A stretch of DNA of 64,000 nt, taken from NCBI GenBank assembly GCA_963741305.1, contig CAVUHL010000003.1, positions 6,386,001 through 6,450,000 of the forward strand, in the 5' to 3' direction. The DNA is from DATMER01 sp963741305. Lineage in GTDB: Bacteria; Acidobacteriota; Thermoanaerobaculia; Multivoradales; UBA5704. This document shows positions 60,792 to 64,000 of this stretch, one piece after another. The translations under genes and the position numbers were made by a program. The notes under the pieces are model-generated. The model was not told the origin of the DNA, made no database searches, and worked only from the letters and a program-made list of their open reading frames with translations. Numbering within the stretch: the first letter of the stretch is position 1; each line of letters begins with the position of its first letter.

Positions 60792-61100
60792 ATGTCCGAG
60801 ATGAAGAAGGTGGTCATGCGTCTGAAGCCCGAGCGGGTCCAGGAGCTCCTCCTCGCGCTGCCTGGCTGGCGGCTGCGGCAGGACGGCCTCGGGATCGAGA
60901 ACGTGCGCAGCTTCAACAGTGGCAAGGCGGCCCGGTCGTTCGTGGGCCACGTCTGCAAGCTCGCGGAGAGCCGGCGCCAGCCGGTGAACGTCCGCCTCGC
61001 GGGCAAGCAGGTCAGCATCACCCTGCAGGGGCACCCCGTCAAGGGCTGCATCGGTGGGATCAACGGAGCCGTGTTCAACCTGGCCGGCAAGATCGGCTAA
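60792..61100 (+). CDS. Pterin-dehydratase-fold-like protein with altered catalytic site
   Basis: The 102-residue protein resembles the PCD/DCoH fold: RSFNSGKAARSFVGHVCKLA and QPVNVRLAGKQVSITLQGHP. The catalytic HHP motif expected after KLAE is RRQP here, so dehydratase activity is unlikely. GGAGAAGAAG precedes ATG 60792. It is 51 bp after the TPR gene. PCD relatives can act as dimerisation cofactors of regulators. That idea fits this signalling cluster but is an inference. The fold call is by eye. Confidence 0.6.
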   Translation: MSEMKKVVMRLKPERVQELLLALPGWRLRQDGLGIENVRSFNSGKAARSFVGHVCKLAESRRQPVNVRLAGKQVSITLQGHPVKGCIGGINGAVFNLAGKIG

Positions 61101-61130
61101 AACCCAGAAAGAGAAGACAGGAGACAAGTC

Positions 61131-61550
61131 ATGAGCAACAACATCACGTCCATCGCCGATTATCAGAAGTCTTTCGCGGCCATGCTGGCCGGAGCGGACG
61201 CGAATGAGGGCTCGCTGGTCGGGACCGAGGAGTTCCGAGACGGCCTCTCGGCGGCCGCGCAGGATGTGCAGGTCGCGCTGAACCGCCAGAACAGCCTGCA
61301 GGGGCAGGCTCAGCAGGCCACCCGCGACCTCGAGGAGGCGCTGGACCGGGGGAAGCGGATGTACTCCCGCCTGCGCAACGGCATCTACATGTACTTCGGC
61401 CAGCAGGCCGAGAAGCTGTCCGAGTTCGGCCTCCAGCCGCGCCGGCCGGCGGCGAAGGTCAAGCCGGTGCTCCCGGAAGTCACCAAGCCGTCCCAGCCGG
61501 GCCCCAACCCCGTCGAGACGGCCGCTCCCGAGACCGATGGCACGACCTAG
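61131..61550 (+). CDS. Coiled-coil protein with Pro-rich tail
   Basis: The 139-residue protein begins MSNNITSIADYQKSFAAMLA. A long helix covers residues 38-75 (QDVQVALNRQNSLQGQAQQA and on), then LRNGIYMYFGQQAEKLSEFG and a Pro-rich tail. No membrane segment. It is the last gene of the TPR/PCD-like series, 30 bp after the previous one, with a terminator about 30 bp later. No family recognised. Confidence 0.7.
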   Translation: MSNNITSIADYQKSFAAMLAGADANEGSLVGTEEFRDGLSAAAQDVQVALNRQNSLQGQAQQATRDLEEALDRGKRMYSRLRNGIYMYFGQQAEKLSEFGLQPRRPAAKVKPVLPEVTKPSQPGPNPVETAAPETDGTT

Positions 61551-61580
61551 GAAGTGAAGGCAGCATAGTTGAGTTGTCCC

Positions 61581-61614
61581 GGGGGCGCGAAAGCGCCCCC
61601 GCTTTCTGTTCTTT
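61581..61614 (+). terminator. Intrinsic terminator of the TPR/PCD-like operon
   Basis: GGGGGCGC-GAAA-GCGCCCCC, a perfect 8-bp stem with a GNRA loop, is followed by a T-rich stretch. Confidence 0.9.
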
Positions 61615-61645
61615 GTAGAGGTTCGCGGGTTTGGGCTTGTCAGCT

Positions 61646-62452
61646 CTACCCTTTGTAGTGGTAGTGCTCTGCCACCTGGTGACCGAACACCTTGAGCACG
61701 GGAAGTACCTGTGCCTGGGGACCCGCGAAGAGATATGGGAGGTTCGAAGTGTCGTAAAAGTTCCCGACCACTAGCGCTCCACCGGCAGAGGCGATGGCAG
61801 GCCCAACCTGGTTTTCGAGATCCAGATCCGCCAGAGTCAGTTGCTTTCCCCCGTATTCGCCTGACAGCACCTGCGTGGCATACGTAAAGAGCCGGAACTC
61901 CGGCGAGCCAGAGTATTTGAACTCTCGGACCTTGTCCTTCTCCTCTGTCAACTGCCATTTTGGATCGATTTCATAAATTTGTGGGGCCTGTGGATCGCGA
62001 GGTGTGGCGAACGCGGCATCGATCAGAAGGATCGTGAGCCCCCATTTCAAAAACGTGCAGAGGTTGAAGATTTCGGAGGGGCACTGCTGTCTTCTAATCG
62101 TGTCGTCCCCGTGGGCATGGTCGTAGCTGCCCAAGGCGATGAAGACCAACTGGCTCTGCTTGTCTTTTATGAGGTTTTGAAGGTGCACTGACAAGCAGGC
62201 CTTCACCGCCGGGTCGTAACTGAGAGGGACGGGCCTGAGACCCACCGTGAGGGTGCTGTGCTGCTGGATGTTGTAATCAGCTACCGTGAGGTCGTCTTTG
62301 AGGAGCTTTGTGCCGCAGGTCAGGATGATGCGGTCGGCTGTCCACTGTCCCCCTATCTTTGCGGCTACCTTCTGCTTGACTTCAAGGATGGTATCGGTTG
62401 GCTCGATTTCAAGGGTGTGGTGGCTTTTGTCCAGCTTGACGAAGACTTGCAT
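61646..62452 (-). CDS. Ubiquitin-fold domain fused to an unknown C-terminal domain
   Basis: Residues 1-72 match ubiquitin along their whole length: M1, Q2, F4, V5, K6, TLE, EP, DTI, VK, ADYNIQ, STL and LR all occur in the right order. It reads LTVGLRPVPLSYD past the ubiquitin end, without a GG tail, so it cannot be conjugated by its own end. Residues about 77-268 form an unknown mixed alpha/beta region with VFIALGSYDHAHGDDTIRRQ and CPSEIFNLCTFLKWGLTILL. Sampled stretches are 42-52% GC, against 60-70% nearby, pointing to transfer. It stands alone, minus strand, between two plus-strand operons. Confidence 0.88.
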   Translation of the reverse strand: MQVFVKLDKSHHTLEIEPTDTILEVKQKVAAKIGGQWTADRIILTCGTKLLKDDLTVADYNIQQHSTLTVGLRPVPLSYDPAVKACLSVHLQNLIKDKQSQLVFIALGSYDHAHGDDTIRRQQCPSEIFNLCTFLKWGLTILLIDAAFATPRDPQAPQIYEIDPKWQLTEEKDKVREFKYSGSPEFRLFTYATQVLSGEYGGKQLTLADLDLENQVGPAIASAGGALVVGNFYDTSNLPYLFAGPQAQVLPVLKVFGHQVAEHYHYKG

Positions 62453-62556
62453 GGGATGGGGGGTTACCTCGGGTGGGTTTTCTCGGAGTCTCTGAGAATA
62501 GAGTGGAGCTGGACTGCCGGAAGTTTCAGCAGCCCGCTCCGATACAATCCCGAGCC

Positions 62557-63159
62557 GTGAAAGCCCCGCTCCTTCCCTTCGCCTTCCTCCTCCTGCTCGC
62601 CGCCTGCGGCCAGGAGATCCCCAACCTGGATTCCCCCGGCCGGACGATCGTCTGCCTCGGGGACTCGATTACCTCGGGTGTGGGCGCCGCGGGACAGCCT
62701 TATCCCGGCCTGCTCGCGGAGAAGCTGGGCGTCGAGGTGATCAATGCGGGAGTGCCCGGCGACACTTCCGAGGACGGCCTTGCCCGGGTCGAGGAGGTCC
62801 TTGCCCTCGATCCGTGGCTGGTGATCGTCGAGCTCGGGGGCAACGACATCCTGCGCCAGGTGACGCCGGCCCGGAGCGAGGCGGCGCTGCGCCAGATCCT
62901 GGACCGGCTGCTCGCTGGCCGGGTGGTGCCTGTGCTCGTCGAGATCGAGGTCCCCTTCCGCGGCAAGTACGCCGAGGTGTTCGAGCGGATCGACGACGAC
63001 TACGACATCCCGATCGTGGAGGACACCCTTGGCGAGATCCTCCTGGATGCTGACTTGAAAGCCGATCCGATCCACCCCAACGCCGAGGGCCAGAAGATCC
63101 TGGCCGAGGCCATCGCCGATGTGGTCGAGCCGATCTTGAAAGCGCGGAGGAAGCGATGA
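62557..63159 (+). CDS. SGNH/GDSL-type lipoprotein esterase
   Basis: The start is GTG at 62557. A lipoprotein signal (VKAPLLPFAFLLLLAACGQE) has lipobox LAAC, so the protein is lipid-anchored. The TesA-like core has the GDSL box IVCLGDSITSGVGAAG (Ser nucleophile), GND in VELGGNDILRQV, and the catalytic DPIHPN near the end. Likely an arylesterase or lysophospholipase. TACAAT ends eight bases before the start. It overlaps pgeF by 4 bp. Confidence 0.92.
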   Translation: MKAPLLPFAFLLLLAACGQEIPNLDSPGRTIVCLGDSITSGVGAAGQPYPGLLAEKLGVEVINAGVPGDTSEDGLARVEEVLALDPWLVIVELGGNDILRQVTPARSEAALRQILDRLLAGRVVPVLVEIEVPFRGKYAEVFERIDDDYDIPIVEDTLGEILLDADLKADPIHPNAEGQKILAEAIADVVEPILKARRKR

Positions 63160-63803
63160 TGGAGGAGGACGCTTACTGGGTCTGGAGCGACCGTCGGGGG
63201 GATGTCGAGGTCCGCTTCACGGGCCGCGGGCCTGCCGGAGAGCGGGATGAGATCCTCGCCTGTATCGAGCCGGGTGAGCCCGGAGCTCCTCCGGTCGCTT
63301 GGGCCAAGCAGATCCACTCCGCCACCGTCCTGCCCGCCCATCCCGGGCATTGCGGCGAGGGGGATGCCCTGTTCGGCGACGCTCCGGATCTTGCTCTCTC
63401 GGTGGTGACCGCCGACTGCGTGCCGGTCCTCCTGGCCGGTCCACGAGGATTGGCGGCGGTTCACGCCGGATGGCGCGGGCTGGTCGGTGGCGTGATCCCG
63501 GCCACATTGGAAAAGCTTGGCGGAGCAGAAACGGCCTGGATCGGTCCGACGATCGGCCCCTGCTGCTATGAGGTCGGGGAGGAGGTGGCGGAGCAGTTCC
63601 CGGCTGAAGCCGTCGTTCTCGGATCGGACAAGCCTCACCTGGACCTGGTCACGGCGGCCCGGCTCCAGTTGAAGGGTATCGAAGATGTCCGCACCGTGGG
63701 GATCTGCACCCGGTGTGCGGAGGACCGGCTTTACAGCTATCGGAGAGAGGGCAAAGGGGTGGGCCGGAACGTGGCGTTCATCTGGAGGCGGTCCGGGCCC
63801 TGA
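63156..63803 (+). CDS. pgeF: PgeF/YfiH-family multicopper polyphenol oxidase-like protein
   Basis: The 215-residue protein has the YfiH/PgeF signatures: WAKQIHSATVLPAHPG, VVTADCVPVLLAGPRG, AAVHAGWRGLVGGVIPATLE and IGPTIGPCCYEVGEEV. The HAGWRG, TADC and QIH residues form the metal site. In E. coli it corrects misincorporated serine in peptidoglycan precursors. Others are reported as laccases or adenosine deaminases. It overlaps rlmN by 26 bp, convergent. Confidence 0.95.
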   Translation: MMEEDAYWVWSDRRGDVEVRFTGRGPAGERDEILACIEPGEPGAPPVAWAKQIHSATVLPAHPGHCGEGDALFGDAPDLALSVVTADCVPVLLAGPRGLAAVHAGWRGLVGGVIPATLEKLGGAETAWIGPTIGPCCYEVGEEVAEQFPAEAVVLGSDKPHLDLVTAARLQLKGIEDVRTVGICTRCAEDRLYSYRREGKGVGRNVAFIWRRSGP

Positions 63804-64000
63804 CTCCGCGGGGATCTCGGCCGAACGCCCGGAGCTGACCGCACGCGGCGCTGACGTCGTCGCCCCTCCGCCGGCGGACGGTGGCGATCAATCCCTTCTG
63901 GCGCAGCCGTTCCTGGAACCGGTCGATCGCCTCGTCATTGGGCGGGACCATGCGGTCGCCCAGCACCTGGTCTGCATTGATCGGGATCAGGTTGACCTTG
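63778..64000 (-). CDS. rlmN: 23S rRNA (adenine(2503)-C2)-methyltransferase RlmN, C-terminal part
   Basis: Only about 73 codons are in the window. The frame runs in from the right edge with KVNLIPINADQVLGDRMVPP, then LRQKGLIATVRRRRGDDVSA and ACGQLRAFGRDPR. The NLIP...VTVRxxRGxDIxxACGQL ending is the typical RlmN C-terminus. The radical-SAM CxxxCxxC site lies outside the window. It converges on pgeF, overlapping by 26 bp. Confidence 0.88.
   Translation of the reverse strand, partial: KVNLIPINADQVLGDRMVPPNDEAIDRFQERLRQKGLIATVRRRRGDDVSAACGQLRAFGRDPRGVRARTASR

Overview
The window is about 64 kb of GC-rich, tightly packed bacterial chromosome. It is probably from an uncultured Acidobacteriota, close to the Thermoanaerobaculia/Holophagae side. 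That placement is inferred from the mglB-mglA-TPR-yvcK-glmU-glmS block, the DUF4388 protein, HTH/TPR regulators, PIN toxin modules, OmpA-like envelope proteins and high GC. There is no rRNA and I found no tRNA, so it is not proven. No prophage, IS transposase or CRISPR-cas locus is visible.

Layout. 1-8.7 kb: stand-alone accessory genes (c-type heme protein end, TfoX-like, DinB-like, two VOC proteins, acetoacetate-decarboxylase-like, DUF998, AraC regulator). 8.7-21.2 kb: a membrane-bound MutS-type ATPase, then the glmS-glmU-yvcK-TPR-mglA-mglB block, then a DUF2318/DUF5989/carbamoyltransferase/SxtJ block and a P1 peptidase. 21.3-28.4 kb: a diguanylate cyclase, a selenoprotein with in-frame UGA, a secreted cyclophilin, an orphan PEP-synthase-linker-like protein and a Ski2-like helicase. 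28.4-39.8 kb: three PIN toxin-antitoxin pairs, a VWA-like secreted protein, tldD/tldE, pccB and glyA. 39.8-53.3 kb: folC, accD, a Ser/Thr kinase, yebC, ruvC, a DUF4388 protein, two outer-membrane proteins, ftsX-ftsE, and gatB with a frameshift. 53.3-64 kb: a Gly/Cys-rich secreted protein with a large carboxypeptidase-regulatory-like protein, a cluster of HTH/TPR signalling proteins around a small secreted peptide, a ubiquitin-fold fusion protein, an SGNH lipoprotein, pgeF and rlmN.

Three signals stand out. (1) Intergenic spaces hold arrays of degenerate 21-bp units, six arrays in 64 kb. Each array has a dyad-symmetric core at a pitch of two DNA helical turns. Three distant arrays share the core GCTT-N6-AAGC. 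(2) A protein with a clearly recognisable N-terminal ubiquitin domain is fused to an unknown domain and encoded in AT-richer DNA. (3) A 5-kb cluster joins a small exported peptide, repeating GC(R/H)IDPNGG, to an HTH-TPR regulator, a TPR-less HTH paralogue and an HTH-less TPR paralogue. This resembles RRNPP peptide signalling. Also notable: a UxxC selenoprotein with a SECIS-like hairpin, two palindromic MITE-like elements, a REPIN-like element, probable CTG starts for folC and yvcK, and repeated signs of leaderless transcription.
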